This document shows positions 40,707 through 49,978 of a stretch of DNA of 64,000 nt, in pieces; the first letter of the stretch is position 1; every line of letters starts with the position of its first letter. The DNA comes from Pseudonocardia sp. EC080619-01 (GTDB taxonomy: Bacteria > Actinomycetota > Actinomycetes > Mycobacteriales > Pseudonocardiaceae). The DNA is taken from the NCBI RefSeq assembly GCF_001420995.1, contig NZ_CP012186.1, positions 142,536 to 206,535 of the forward strand. Reading direction: 5' to 3'. Made by a program: the position numbers and the translations under genes. Below the pieces are notes generated by a model, which was given only the letters and a program-made list of their open reading frames with translations, was not told the DNA's origin and did not search any database.

Positions 40707-42157
40707 TGAGCGGTCGCACGGAGACGGTCGGCGGCCGACCCGCCATCCCGTCGTGGAAGGCCGCCCGGCGGCGCCTGAGGGAGTCCAGCGGCACCACCGT
40801 GCCGTGGCGGGTGTACGCCGCCCGCCTGTTCGAACAGGCCCTGTACGTGGTCGTGTTCGGTGGTATCGCCGCGCAGGCGGTCCTCGCCACGACCGGGCCG
40901 GACGTGCCGGGCACCGCGCCGGGCCCGGGGGTGCCGGCCGACCGCACCGCAGTGGCGCTGCTGCTCACCCTGCTCGCGTTCAGCGTGCTGCTCAAGGCGC
41001 TGCTCGCGGTCGGCCCGGTCAGCACGTCCGCCGCGACGGCCAGCTGGTTGCTGGCCTCCCCGCTGGACCGGCGCACGGCGTTGCTGCGCACTGTCGCTGG
41101 GATGGTGGTGGCCGCCGTCTGTGCCGGTCTGCTGTGGCCGGGGATGGTGTACGTGCTGACCGGGTTCGGGGTGGCCGTCTCCGGCCTGGGGGTTCTGGCC
41201 TCGGGGGCCACGGCTGCCGCGTGTGTCGGCTTCGCCGTGTGCGCCCAGACCGCCCGGCGCGGCGTCGCGGCCGGATGTCAGACGGTGCTGTCCGTGCTCG
41301 CCGCAGCGAGTGCCGTCGTGCTGGTGGTCGACCGGGCGCTCGGCGGCGCCGTGCTGGACGGCGTGGTGCCGGAGGGGCTTGGGGCGGCGACCGCCCCGGC
41401 CGCCGCCTCCGCGCTGGTCGTGGTCGCCGTTGTGCTCCTTGGGGCGAGCCTGTACGCGCTCGGGTGGCTGCGGCGTTCTGCGTTGTCGTCCGGACACACG
41501 ATGGCCGTCGGTCTGATGCTGTCCGTCACGTCGTTCGAGTTCGGCCTGCTCGGGATGCTGATGACCGAACGCCGGGCGATCCGGACGGGGTACGTCCGGT
41601 CGGCGCCGGTCGGGATGCGGTCCCGGCTGCTCGGGCTCGTCGCCGCGGATCTCGTCCGGCTGGTGCGGGCGCCCGGCAAGCTGCTCACCGTCGGCTGCCT
41701 GCTCGTGGTGCCCGCGCTGTTCGCGTCATCGGGACCGGGCCCGGCGACCGACTATCAGCCGGCCGTGTTCACGCTGGCCGCGTTCCTCGTCGCCGACCGC
41801 CTGGCCGGCACCCTGCGCACGGTGCTGCGATCCGCGGGTCTTCAGCGGCTGCTCGGTGTCCCGCGGCCGCACCTGGGCCTGGCGCTGAGTGTGGTGCCGT
41901 TCGCCGGCACCGTCGTCTGGTGCTGCCTCGCCGCCGTGATCGCCGGCGGGGTCCCGGTCGTCACTGTTGTGATCGCCAGTGTCGGCTCGATCGTGGTGGT
42001 CTACCGCATGGTCACCAAGCCGCCGCTGTCCTTCGACGACGGCGCCATGTTCGACGTCGGGGTGCTGGGGCCGACACCACTGGGGCTGATCAAGCAGCTG
42101 AGCCGGGGGCCGATGTTGCTGCTCGTCCTGATGATCGTGCAGACGGTCGTCGTCTGA
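40706..42157 (+). CDS. DUF6297 family ABC permease
   Basis: 483 residues with about ten to twelve hydrophobic segments (for example LYVVVFGGIAAQAVLA, VALLLTLLAFSVLLKALLAVG, MVVAAVCAGLLWPGMVYVL, VLLVLMIVQTVVV). DUF6297 proteins are the membrane partners of ABC ATPases in actinobacterial RiPP clusters. Co-translated with the ATPase. Confidence 0.8.
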   Translation: MSGRTETVGGRPAIPSWKAARRRLRESSGTTVPWRVYAARLFEQALYVVVFGGIAAQAVLATTGPDVPGTAPGPGVPADRTAVALLLTLLAFSVLLKALLAVGPVSTSAATASWLLASPLDRRTALLRTVAGMVVAAVCAGLLWPGMVYVLTGFGVAVSGLGVLASGATAAACVGFAVCAQTARRGVAAGCQTVLSVLAAASAVVLVVDRALGGAVLDGVVPEGLGAATAPAAASALVVVAVVLLGASLYALGWLRRSALSSGHTMAVGLMLSVTSFEFGLLGMLMTERRAIRTGYVRSAPVGMRSRLLGLVAADLVRLVRAPGKLLTVGCLLVVPALFASSGPGPATDYQPAVFTLAAFLVADRLAGTLRTVLRSAGLQRLLGVPRPHLGLALSVVPFAGTVVWCCLAAVIAGGVPVVTVVIASVGSIVVVYRMVTKPPLSFDDGAMFDVGVLGPTPLGLIKQLSRGPMLLLVLMIVQTVVV

Positions 42158-42201
42158 TCCGCCAGCGGGGCTGAGGGCCCCCGCCCGGACGTAGGGGGAA
42201 C

Positions 42202-42945
42202 GTGACCGTGGAGTTCGACGGGCAGAGGGAGCACCCGGCCGGGACGGCGGGCCGTCGCGTCGGGATGGGTCGCGTGGCCGGTCGACGGGAGGGCAGGCGA
42301 GATCCTGACGGCGGGCAGCACGGGTCCGCGCCGGGCGCGGCCCGGATCACCGGACTCGTCGGCGGTTGCGAGTCCGAGATCCTGGCCTCGATCTCTGGCG
42401 GCGGTGGCGTGCTGGCCTACCTGCGCGCCCAGCGGGACGCGCACGCCGAATCGCTACGTCGCGGGGTCCGGATGCGTCTGCTGTTCGGCACTCAGGTGCT
42501 GGCCGTACCGGAACTGCTGGACGAGCTTCGGCAGCGGTCCCGGGCCGGTGCGTCGATCCGTTTCAGCGGCCACGTGTCCCGGGGCATCGCGGTGTTCGAC
42601 CAGCGGACGGCGGCCTTCGCGACGCAGGGGTACTCGTTCGTTCCGTCGACCGCGGATTTGATCACCGACGAGCCGATCGTCGCCGTGCTGCACGAGCACC
42701 TGTCCCTGCTGTGGCTACACGCGGTGTCGATCGACCTGTCCCCGGATGCGGCTGTGAACGTGGACGGCGACGACGAGGTGGTGCGGACCCTGCGGGCCGG
42801 CCTGACCGACGAAGTCGCCGCGCGCACGCTCGGCCTGTCGGTCCGGACCTACCGTCGCCGGGTCGGCTCCCTGATGCGCAGGCTGGGGGCGCGGAGCCGG
42901 TTCGAAGCGGGGTTCCTGGCCAACGGCCCGCGACGCGACCGGTGA
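42202..42945 (+). CDS. LuxR-type regulator with helix-turn-helix C-terminus
   Basis: About 247 residues from GTG after GGGGGAAC. The middle (AHAESLRRGVRMRLLFGTQVLAVPELLDELRQRSRAGASIRFSGHVSRGIAVFDQRTAAF) is the PLD-like sensor found in TrmB/LuxR hybrids; the end RTLRAGLTDEVAARTLGLSVRTYRRRVGSLMRRLGARSRFEAG is a LuxR helix-turn-helix. Probable pathway activator. Convergent with the methyltransferase gene. Confidence 0.82.
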   Translation: MTVEFDGQREHPAGTAGRRVGMGRVAGRREGRRDPDGGQHGSAPGAARITGLVGGCESEILASISGGGGVLAYLRAQRDAHAESLRRGVRMRLLFGTQVLAVPELLDELRQRSRAGASIRFSGHVSRGIAVFDQRTAAFATQGYSFVPSTADLITDEPIVAVLHEHLSLLWLHAVSIDLSPDAAVNVDGDDEVVRTLRAGLTDEVAARTLGLSVRTYRRRVGSLMRRLGARSRFEAGFLANGPRRDR

Positions 42946-42955
42946 CTCGGCGCCA

Positions 42956-43975
42956 TCACGCCGGGGCGAACAGGATCGCTGATCGGTGCTCGCCGCACGC
43001 CGTCGACACCTCGGCGAGGCCGGCCGCCCGGCCCAGCGTCACCAGCGCCTCGACCGTGCGGTTCGGGCTGGGCATCTCGATGTTCAGGCGGAGCCGTCCC
43101 GCCGTCGGGTCGAACAGGTCTCCCGCGCCGCTGGGCAGGGTCAGCTCGCTGATGAGCACCCGGGCGTCCGGGCGGCAGGCTCCGTGGACGTTGCGCAGCA
43201 GACGCACCGCCCTCGCGTCGTCCCAGTCCACCAGCACGTCGGACACGATGTAGAGATCCGCCTCCGGCAGCGGATCGGTCATGAAGTCCGCCGCCACCGC
43301 CGCGTACCGGGTCGCGAAGCGGTGACCGAGCACCGTGTCCGCGACACCCACCATCGGCGCCAGATCGACGACGTGGCAGAACGAGCACAGCTCCCCGGAC
43401 AGCAGCTCGTGCGCCAACCTGCCGCTCCCGGCACCCACGTCGCACACCGTGGCGGCCGGGTACGCCTCCAGGAGTCGCCAGATCGGCTCGATGTCGAGCA
43501 CCGGGACGAGCCGCCCGAACTCCTGTATCGCCGCGCCGGCGTCCATCCGGGTCACGCGTTCCCAGACCGACTCCCCGTGCTGTTCCTCCAGGGCCGTCCG
43601 GCCGGAACGGGCGACATCCAGCAACGCCACGACGCTGTGGTCGACGTCGCCGCGCAGCGTTCCCAGCCGCAGTGACCCCACCAGCCAGGACTGCAGCGAC
43701 GGGCCGTCGGTGTCGCATGTGAGCCGTCCCAGGGTGGTGAGACCGTACGTGTCGTCTGGCTCTTTCGTGACGACCCCGCGGGCAGCGAGATGGTCCAGGA
43801 CACTGCGCAGGATCCGGGCGTCGCAACCGCACCGACAGGCCAGCTCAGGTGCAGTTCCGGGGCGCTCGTCTATGGCGTCCGGCACACCGAGCGAGACGAA
43901 CACCCGCAACGCCATCGGCGTCACCAGATCGGCGAGCGCGTGCAGTGACCGGATCGCCTCGACGTCCTCGCTCAC
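42956..43975 (-). CDS. SAM-dependent O-methyltransferase
   Basis: 339 residues from GTG. N-terminal dimerisation/winged-helix part (LADLVTPMALRVFVSLGVPDAIDE, ILRSVLDHLAARGVV), then the class I SAM fold: TVCDVGAGSGRLAHELL, VVDLAPMVG, DLYIVSDVLVDWDDARAVRLLRNVH. Belongs to the plant-type/hydroxyneurosporene O-methyltransferase group. It follows the precursor-1 gene by 24 bases and so is likely a tailoring enzyme of the RiPP. Confidence 0.85.
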   Translation of the reverse strand: MSEDVEAIRSLHALADLVTPMALRVFVSLGVPDAIDERPGTAPELACRCGCDARILRSVLDHLAARGVVTKEPDDTYGLTTLGRLTCDTDGPSLQSWLVGSLRLGTLRGDVDHSVVALLDVARSGRTALEEQHGESVWERVTRMDAGAAIQEFGRLVPVLDIEPIWRLLEAYPAATVCDVGAGSGRLAHELLSGELCSFCHVVDLAPMVGVADTVLGHRFATRYAAVAADFMTDPLPEADLYIVSDVLVDWDDARAVRLLRNVHGACRPDARVLISELTLPSGAGDLFDPTAGRLRLNIEMPSPNRTVEALVTLGRAAGLAEVSTACGEHRSAILFAPA

Positions 43976-43999
43976 GACCGGGGGACGGTCCCGCGGCGG

Positions 44000-44317
44000 C
44001 TACTCACTGCAGGACCCGGCGCAGGACAGGACCGGGCTGCAGGTCATGAAGGTGAGGATCATGACCGAGACCGTCCCGTAGCGGGGGTTGAGCTGTTTGG
44101 CCAGCTCGACGAGGCGTTGCCGCTCGTCCGATCCGCCGATCAGGTCGCCGTCGAAGAACTCCATCATCTGGCTCGTCGCGTCATCGAGTGAGACGTCCCC
44201 GTAGACGAACCCGCGGGCGGAGCTGACGAACCGCTCGATGCCGGGGATCGTCGCCGTCTCCTCCCTCAATCGGGCGAGCGTGAACGTGTCGAACTTTGGT
44301 TTCGCGGACTCTGTCAT
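44000..44317 (-). CDS. Lanthipeptide-like precursor peptide 1
   Basis: 105 residues; the ATG overlaps the stop of the HopA1-LanC gene (ATGA). Long acidic leader (TFTLARLREETATIPGIERF, DATSQMMEFFDGDLIGG, RQRLVELAKQL) and a Ser/Thr/Cys-rich end of about 25 residues, NPRYGTVSVMILTFMTC then SPVLSCAGSCSE, with Cys at 93, 99 and 103. The leader is homologous to that of precursor 2 (47677-47994): shared GxxxxDxAxxxMxxFF and RLVELxK blocks. Confidence 0.88.
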   Translation of the reverse strand: MTESAKPKFDTFTLARLREETATIPGIERFVSSARGFVYGDVSLDDATSQMMEFFDGDLIGGSDERQRLVELAKQLNPRYGTVSVMILTFMTCSPVLSCAGSCSE

Positions 44318-46563
44318 GTGTCGTCCTTCCCAAGACTCGGAACCAGGGGGAACAGTGGTGACCGGACGTCGCCGGGCCGGCACTTCCGTAGCGCGGCGAG
44401 TCCGGCGCCCGCCGCTCCGGCCATCACACCGGGAGCCAGCCGCACGACGTCGGCCTGTCCGTAGTGATCGAGCGCCTCGTCCAGCAGCTGGTCCGCCCGT
44501 GCGTCGCCCTGCTGCCGGCCGGTGCGGTCCCGCACCAGGTCCAGAACCCCGACGACGGACAACTTGCCGTGGCAGGCCGACGGGTCCGCGGCGCGGCCGA
44601 GGAACCGGGCGGCGGCGTCCGTGGTCGCTTGCACCGCCACGGCCACGTCCGATTCCGGGTCCTCGAGGCGATCGCCCGCGAGCAGGCGCGCGATCGCGAT
44701 GCCGGGTGCCCCGTAGCACCAGTTGAACCGCGACTCCGAGACGCCGGACGGGCCACCGGGCCAGTTCCGCGTCTCCCGGTCGAGGTACCGGCGCTCGTGG
44801 TCTGCGGCCGCGGTGACCGCGGCCGCCCACCGCCCGGAGCCACCAGACATCCGGTCCAGCACGGAGAGGGCGAGCGCGGACGCCGACGGCCCGTGTGCGA
44901 GGCCCGGCAGGACCGCCGGATCCGCGGCGCCGTCCAGTAGGCACCGGACGTGCCGGGCCAGCGGCCGCGCCAGCGATTCCGCGCGCCCGATCAGCGCGCG
45001 CCGCCGCGGGCCGGGATCGGTCTCCAGCGCCGCCCAGCAGTAGGACAGCACGGACCCGGCCACGCCGTAGATCAGGTCGTGGTGCAGTGGGTCGTCTCCG
45101 AGGGCGGGCTCGACCGCGTCCAGCAGGTAGGTGACGCCGTCGTCGCGCAGACCGGGCAGGCCGAGCGTCCGTCCGACGGCGATGACGGTGGCCGCGGCCC
45201 CGACCCGTCCTCCGTGCAGACCGTGGTGATGCTCGAGGTCGGGCAGCCGCTCCAGCGCGCCGCGCGCGGCTGCCTGGGCCGTCTCGACGAGTCGCGGCCG
45301 CTGCAGGACGGTGCCCGCATGCGCCAGGAACAACGCGATCCCGGACGTCCCGTCGTAGAACTCAGGGCCGGTCGACTCCAGCGCGGGGGACCCGGCGGTG
45401 TCCGCGCGGCGGGCGAGCCACACGCATCGTCCGCCGTCGGTCACGGCGGCGTCGGAGAGCAGGTCGGCGATGGCACCCGCCCGCTCGGCGAGCTGCCGGT
45501 CCCGCACCGCGGACCCACCGTCTCGCCCGGGGGATCTGGCGGGAGCGCGGCGGGACACGACGGCCGGGAGCACCGGCTCGTCACCGCCCGGGTTGAGATG
45601 GGTGGACCCGATGCCTCGTCCGCTGTCGGCCAGGGCCGCCGTCATGTGCCCGACCCGGGTCCGGCGGTCCGACCGTCCGCCGTTGCGGACGTGGTCCTCG
45701 CGGATACCGCGGGCGAGGATCCGGCTCATCGCCTGGCCGAAGCTCAGCCCGCCCGGCGGGTCGTCAGCGATCGCGAGGCCGTCGGCGACTCGGCGGGTGA
45801 ACGCGGGCGTCCACGGCCGGACGTCCGGACCGATCCCCTCGTGGACCGACGCGATCGTGTCCCAGGTGGCGGCGAGCCGGCCCGCCGGGAGGTAGAGCAC
45901 TGCGACGTCGGCGCGTTCCGGCCAGAGCGACGCGTTGTGCGCGACCTTGAGTTGGAACGGCTCCTGCTGGCCGTTCAGCTTCTCGGTCAGGTGGCTGACC
46001 AGCACCGGGGCGCCGGACCGAGTGACGTTCCAGTAGACCCGGGTGGTCGCGCCGTCCGGTGTGGCCCCGGACCGAGGTCCGCGGTCCCCGACGAACAGCA
46101 CGTAGCCCGGTGACCGCAGCGGAAGGGCGGTCGGCAGACGGCGGTCGGGGGCCGCGGAGTACAGCTCCGGCTTGAGGTACCGCACGCCCCACAGCGTGAG
46201 CGCGGTGTCCGACTCGTGCTCGAACGACGGCAGCCACTGATCCCCGCCGCGGTAGGCCTGGATCAGCTCCCGGACGAAGCCTGCGTTGCTGCTCAGGATC
46301 GGGATGTCGTTGCGGGTCGCGGAGATCGGCCGCGGGGTGCCGTAGATGTAGCACGCCGAGTACAGGATGTCGGCGACGTGCGACTCCAGCGCCTCGGCGA
46401 CGAGTTCGTCGGCCACCTGGGGCAGCGGCACGGCCAGCTCGCCGAACCAGCGGATTGCGCCGTCGGCGTCGATCGCGATGTGCTCGGCGATCGACTCGAC
46501 GACGGCGAGGTTCGCCGCGGCCGGTGCGGTCCCGGCCACGGCGGGCGACGCAACGGGCGTCAC
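44314..46563 (-). CDS. HopA1-like domain fused to LanC-like cyclase
   Basis: 749 residues from the GTG overlapping the kinase stop (GTGA). Residues about 30-300 are HopA1-effector-like (ADILYSACYIYGTPRP, LTLWGVRYLKPELY, RVYWNVTRSGAPVLVSHLTEKLNGQQEPFQLKV, VAVLYLPAGRLAATW, DGLAIADDPPGGLSFGQAMSRIL); in class V lanthipeptides and thioamitides this protein (LanY-type) partners the kinase in Ser/Thr dehydration. Residues about 340-740 are LanC-like: FYDGTSGIALFLAH, HHGLHGGRVG, zinc ligands C616 in NWCYGAPG and C664-H665 in ACHG. It would dehydrate with the kinase and then close thioether rings. The fusion is the odd feature. Confidence 0.85.
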   Translation of the reverse strand: MTPVASPAVAGTAPAAANLAVVESIAEHIAIDADGAIRWFGELAVPLPQVADELVAEALESHVADILYSACYIYGTPRPISATRNDIPILSSNAGFVRELIQAYRGGDQWLPSFEHESDTALTLWGVRYLKPELYSAAPDRRLPTALPLRSPGYVLFVGDRGPRSGATPDGATTRVYWNVTRSGAPVLVSHLTEKLNGQQEPFQLKVAHNASLWPERADVAVLYLPAGRLAATWDTIASVHEGIGPDVRPWTPAFTRRVADGLAIADDPPGGLSFGQAMSRILARGIREDHVRNGGRSDRRTRVGHMTAALADSGRGIGSTHLNPGGDEPVLPAVVSRRAPARSPGRDGGSAVRDRQLAERAGAIADLLSDAAVTDGGRCVWLARRADTAGSPALESTGPEFYDGTSGIALFLAHAGTVLQRPRLVETAQAAARGALERLPDLEHHHGLHGGRVGAAATVIAVGRTLGLPGLRDDGVTYLLDAVEPALGDDPLHHDLIYGVAGSVLSYCWAALETDPGPRRRALIGRAESLARPLARHVRCLLDGAADPAVLPGLAHGPSASALALSVLDRMSGGSGRWAAAVTAAADHERRYLDRETRNWPGGPSGVSESRFNWCYGAPGIAIARLLAGDRLEDPESDVAVAVQATTDAAARFLGRAADPSACHGKLSVVGVLDLVRDRTGRQQGDARADQLLDEALDHYGQADVVRLAPGVMAGAAGAGLAALRKCRPGDVRSPLFPLVPSLGKDDT

Positions 46564-47621
46564 GACGGCACCGCCCCGAGGAAGATCCGCGCCCCGGCCT
46601 CCGGACGGCGGAACAGGTTCGCCGCGACCTGGAGTAGGTGACGGCAGCCCGCGGTGACGGCCGCGACGGTGGCGCAGCGTTCCATGGTGGTCAGAACCAG
46701 GCGTCCGGCGATCCACTGCATCAGATCGGCCGGATGCACGTCCGGCCCGCCGTCTGCGCGGTAGCGGTCCAGGATTTCCCGCCCGACGCGGTGCAGGTCG
46801 CCGAGTTTCCCGGCGGAGACGTCGGCCCGCCGGTCCTTGGGCGACGTCCAGGTCTCGGCGTCCTCCAGGAAGTCGATCAGGTGCTCGGTGACCAGGGCGG
46901 AGAGATCCCACCGTGGGTCGCCCATCCCGGCTAGCTCCCAGTCGATCAAGACCAGCTCCGTGTCCGGCCGCTCGATCACGTTCTCCGGGCGCACGTCGTT
47001 GTGGATGAGCGTGCTGTTCGACCACCGCGTGTATAGCTGCCGCAGGCCGGCAGACAGATGCTCGTTCGACTGGATCAGGCGAGTGAGCTGGTGTGCCCCG
47101 TGAGTGTGGTACTGGAAGGCGCTCAACGGCGGGTCGGCGATCAGCAAGGCGGGGGACGGCCGGGCCGGGATGACCGGTTCCGGGCCGACCTCCGACCGGT
47201 GCAGACGGGCCAGGACGGATGCCACGTCGGCCGCCCGTCCGGCGCGCACGGTGCGGTCCTGCGTGATGCGCTCGAAGAGGCTGGCCCCGTCGACGCATTC
47301 GACGACGAGGCGTCCCGAGGTGAAGGAGTGCAGCCGGGGCATCGGTACCGCGGGGTTCCGTTCGGCGAGCACCCGATAGATCTCCGCCTCGTTGGCGACG
47401 GAGTAGATCGTCTCGCTGTTCGTACCCTGCTTCAGGACGAATCCGGCCGTGCCGCTGCGCACGAGGAACGTGCGGCAACGACTGGATCGGTCGTGCACCG
47501 TGATCCCTGCCCGGACGATCTGCCGAGTCGTCAGGAGCCCTATCTCGATCAGGTGGTCGATCGCTGTCGATGCGTCGAGTAGCCGTACACCGGGCGCTGT
47601 GAAATCGATGACCGATGTCAT
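46560..47621 (-). CDS. APH-like kinase of the lanthipeptide cluster (LanK-like)
   Basis: 353 residues. Aminoglycoside-phosphotransferase fold: VLKQGTNSETIYSVANEAEIYRVLAE, catalytic HNDVRPENVIE (HxDxxxxN) and LIDWELAGMGDPRWDLSALV. In class V lanthipeptide systems the APH-like LanK phosphorylates precursor Ser/Thr before elimination. It sits directly upstream of the HopA1-LanC gene with a four-base overlap and 55 bases after precursor 2, so it belongs to the same operon. Confidence 0.85.
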   Translation of the reverse strand: MTSVIDFTAPGVRLLDASTAIDHLIEIGLLTTRQIVRAGITVHDRSSRCRTFLVRSGTAGFVLKQGTNSETIYSVANEAEIYRVLAERNPAVPMPRLHSFTSGRLVVECVDGASLFERITQDRTVRAGRAADVASVLARLHRSEVGPEPVIPARPSPALLIADPPLSAFQYHTHGAHQLTRLIQSNEHLSAGLRQLYTRWSNSTLIHNDVRPENVIERPDTELVLIDWELAGMGDPRWDLSALVTEHLIDFLEDAETWTSPKDRRADVSAGKLGDLHRVGREILDRYRADGGPDVHPADLMQWIAGRLVLTTMERCATVAAVTAGCRHLLQVAANLFRRPEAGARIFLGAVPS

Positions 47622-47676
47622 CGATCCCCGCTTCGTCCCGATGGGTGCGCGGCTACTCGACAGGAACGCACGATGA

Positions 47677-47994
47677 TCAGCAGGTGCCGCAGCTGATCGC
47701 CAACGTACAGGCGGTGACCGTCAGCCCGATCGACGGCGTCCCGCACATCGTCTCGATGCGCTTGGTGAGCTCGACGACTCGATCGCGCTCGACCCTCCCG
47801 TCGATCATTGCGCCCTGGAAGAACGTCTCCATCTCATCGAGTGCCGCATTGATGTCGAGCTCGCCGCGGAGGTACGCCTGAGAGGCCGAGTCGAACGTCT
47901 CGGCTCCCTGGACACGGCGGAACGACGCCGCGAGCGCTTCCATCGCGGAATCGTAGGTCTCGGTCGTCTCACTCGGTAGTGTTGCGGTTGCCAT
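47677..47994 (-). CDS. Lanthipeptide-like precursor peptide 2
   Basis: 105 residues, first gene of the minus-strand operon; GGAGGGG lies upstream of the ATG. The leader contains TFDSASQAYLRGELDINAAL, DEMETFFQGAM and RVVELTKRI, matching precursor 1. The core is about 22 residues, CGTPSIGLTVTACTLAISCG then TC, with Cys at 84, 96, 102 and 105 and several Thr/Ser for ring formation. Equal length and shared leader with precursor 1 suggest gene duplication and a two-peptide system, or two independent products of one enzyme set. Confidence 0.88.
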   Translation of the reverse strand: MATATLPSETTETYDSAMEALAASFRRVQGAETFDSASQAYLRGELDINAALDEMETFFQGAMIDGRVERDRVVELTKRIETMCGTPSIGLTVTACTLAISCGTC

Positions 47995-48069
47995 GTCAAC
48001 CCCTCCAGGTGCACCTGTCCGAACGTGAACGCCTTCACTCTTTCGGGTATAGAAACCAGGCGCAATGGA

Positions 48070-48107
48070 CCGCGGTCGAATGGCAGCTTGTTGTCATTCG
48101 ACCGCGG
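48070..48107. promoter_or_regulatory. Operator-like dyad in the divergent RiPP promoter
   Basis: CCGCGGTCGAATG-N12-CATTCGACCGCGG: perfect 13-bp arms, between the minus-strand precursor operon and the plus-strand ABC exporter. It could be the target of a pathway regulator controlling both directions, or a hairpin in either leader. Confidence 0.65.
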
Positions 48108-48214
48108 ATCACGGCCAGGCGATGACAGGTTGCTGCCACGCGCCGAACGGGTTCTCGGGGGGCCGCACGGCGGTACTGTCGGCGACCCGCTGCCACGTGT
48201 CGATCGGAGGCCTC

Positions 48215-49978
48215 ATGGGCCTGTTGCTCGCCAGAGCCCGTCCCCACGCCCTCCTGCTGACGGTAGGCCTGCTGCTCGCCCTGGCCGGGAGCGTGGCCGG
48301 CCTGGCCCAGCCGCTCGGGGCTCGGGCCGTCATCGACACGCTGGGCGGGAACGGGGCGCTCCTACAGCCCGTCCTGGTCCTCTGCGGGCTCGTGGTGGTC
48401 AGCGCGATCTGCAACGGCGCGAACTCCTACCTGCTCGGCCGGACCGGGGAACGGGTCGTGTTCGACGTCCGCCGCCGGCTGGCCGGACGGCTCGTCCGGC
48501 TGCGGACGGCCGAGCTCGATGCCCGCTCCCCCGGCGACTTGATCTCCCGCGCGACATCGGACACCACCTGGATCCGGCAGGCGACCACGACCGCACCGGT
48601 CGGGATCGTGAACGGTACCGTCGGGCTACTCGGTGCACTGATCCTGATGGCGGTCCTCGACGTCCGGCTGTTCGCGGTGACATCCGGGGTCCTGGTCGCG
48701 ATCGGGCTGGTGGTCGGCTACGCGGTACCCCGCATCCGGGCGGCGACGCAGACGGCGCAGTCGTCGGTGGGGATCGTCGGTTCCGCCCTGGACCGCGCGC
48801 TCGGGGCGATCCGGACGGTGAAAGCCGCCGGCGCCGAGAGCCGAGAGCAGGCGACGGTGGAGGACGCGGCCGAGCGGGCGTACCGGGCCGGCCTCACCGG
48901 CGTCCGCTGGACGGCCCTGCTCGCCGTGGTCGCCGAGCTGTCCCTGCAGGTGTCGTTTCTGGCCGTGCTCGGCGTGGGCGGCGGTTTCGTCGCGGCCGGG
49001 TCCCTGCCGGTGTCCACGCTCGTCGCATTCCTGCTGTACCTGTTCTACATCGCGGGCCCGCTCACCGAGCTGGTCACCGCCCTGACCGCGCTGCAGCAGG
49101 GACTCGGCGCGGCGAACCGGCTCACCGAGGTCGAGGAGATGGCCGTCGAGGAGGACACCGAGCCCGGCCATGCCGTGGCCGCGGTGCGGACGCCGCCTCC
49201 CGCACTGCGCTTCGAAGGGGTCCGGTTCGGCTACCCGGGCCGCGAGGACGTCCTGCACGACGTCACGTTCGAGGTCCCCGCCGGGAAGCGGGTGGCTCTG
49301 GTCGGGCCGTCCGGATCCGGCAAGACGACGCTGCTGTCCCTCGTGCTGCGCTTCCACGACCCGCTCGCGGGGACGATCCGCCTTGACAGCACGGACCTGA
49401 CCACGATCCGGCGCGCGGACGTGCGCAGACGCATCGGCTACGTCGAGCAGGACGCCGCCGTCGTCGAGGGGACGTTGCGGGAGAATCTGCTCTACGCGGC
49501 GGCCGGTGCGGATGACGCCGAGCTGAGGAGAGCGGCCCAGCAAAGCTGCCTGGACGAGCTCGTGGACCGGCTCCCGGACGGCCTGGACTCCGCCGTCGGG
49601 GCACGCGGGATCACCCTGTCCGGCGGGGAGCGACAGCGGATCGCTATCGCGCGAGCGTTGCTGCGACGCCCGGGCCTGCTGCTGCTCGATGAGGCGACGG
49701 CGCACCTGGACGCCCGCACGGAGGATGCGATGAGCGCGGTGCTGACCGGCCGAGACATCGGGTGCACTGTGCTCGTCGTCGCCCACCGTCTCGCGACCGT
49801 CCGGGACGCCGATCTGATCGTCGTCGTCGACCGGGGGCGCGTCCGGGCCCGGGGCACCCATGCCGAGCTGCTGGCGACCGACCCGCTCTACCGCGAGTTC
49901 ACAGCCACCCAGCTCGCCGCCGAGAACAGCACCGCGAACGGTGGCGCGCCGGTCACGGTGTCAGACCGCAATCAGTAA
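48215..49978 (+). CDS. ABC transporter, fused permease and ATPase (RiPP exporter)
   Basis: 587 residues from the ATG at 48215 (GGAGG six bases upstream; the longer in-frame extension has no family features). Six transmembrane helices in the ABC_membrane domain (residues about 10-300), then Walker A GPSGSGKTTLL, signature LSGGERQRIAIARALL, Walker B LLLLDEATAHLD and H-loop VVAHRLAT. No C39 peptidase domain, so leader removal must be done by another protease. Diverges from the precursor-2 operon. Confidence 0.9.
   Translation: MGLLLARARPHALLLTVGLLLALAGSVAGLAQPLGARAVIDTLGGNGALLQPVLVLCGLVVVSAICNGANSYLLGRTGERVVFDVRRRLAGRLVRLRTAELDARSPGDLISRATSDTTWIRQATTTAPVGIVNGTVGLLGALILMAVLDVRLFAVTSGVLVAIGLVVGYAVPRIRAATQTAQSSVGIVGSALDRALGAIRTVKAAGAESREQATVEDAAERAYRAGLTGVRWTALLAVVAELSLQVSFLAVLGVGGGFVAAGSLPVSTLVAFLLYLFYIAGPLTELVTALTALQQGLGAANRLTEVEEMAVEEDTEPGHAVAAVRTPPPALRFEGVRFGYPGREDVLHDVTFEVPAGKRVALVGPSGSGKTTLLSLVLRFHDPLAGTIRLDSTDLTTIRRADVRRRIGYVEQDAAVVEGTLRENLLYAAAGADDAELRRAAQQSCLDELVDRLPDGLDSAVGARGITLSGGERQRIAIARALLRRPGLLLLDEATAHLDARTEDAMSAVLTGRDIGCTVLVVAHRLATVRDADLIVVVDRGRVRARGTHAELLATDPLYREFTATQLAAENSTANGGAPVTVSDRNQ

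Noticed and set aside
40753..42174. Second long frame over the DUF6297 permease
   Set aside because: Arg/Ala-rich shadow of a high-GC gene with no membrane pattern, while the 40706 frame has clear hydrophobic helices and is coupled to the ATPase.
46564..47478. Extension of the HopA1-LanC frame to a 1054-residue protein
   Set aside because: The added part overlaps the kinase gene out of frame and has no domain; the GTG at 46561-46563 is coupled to the kinase stop.
48065..48214. N-terminal extension of the ABC exporter
   Set aside because: It translates the 13-bp dyad region; the ATG at 48215 with GGAGG six bases upstream fits the family start.
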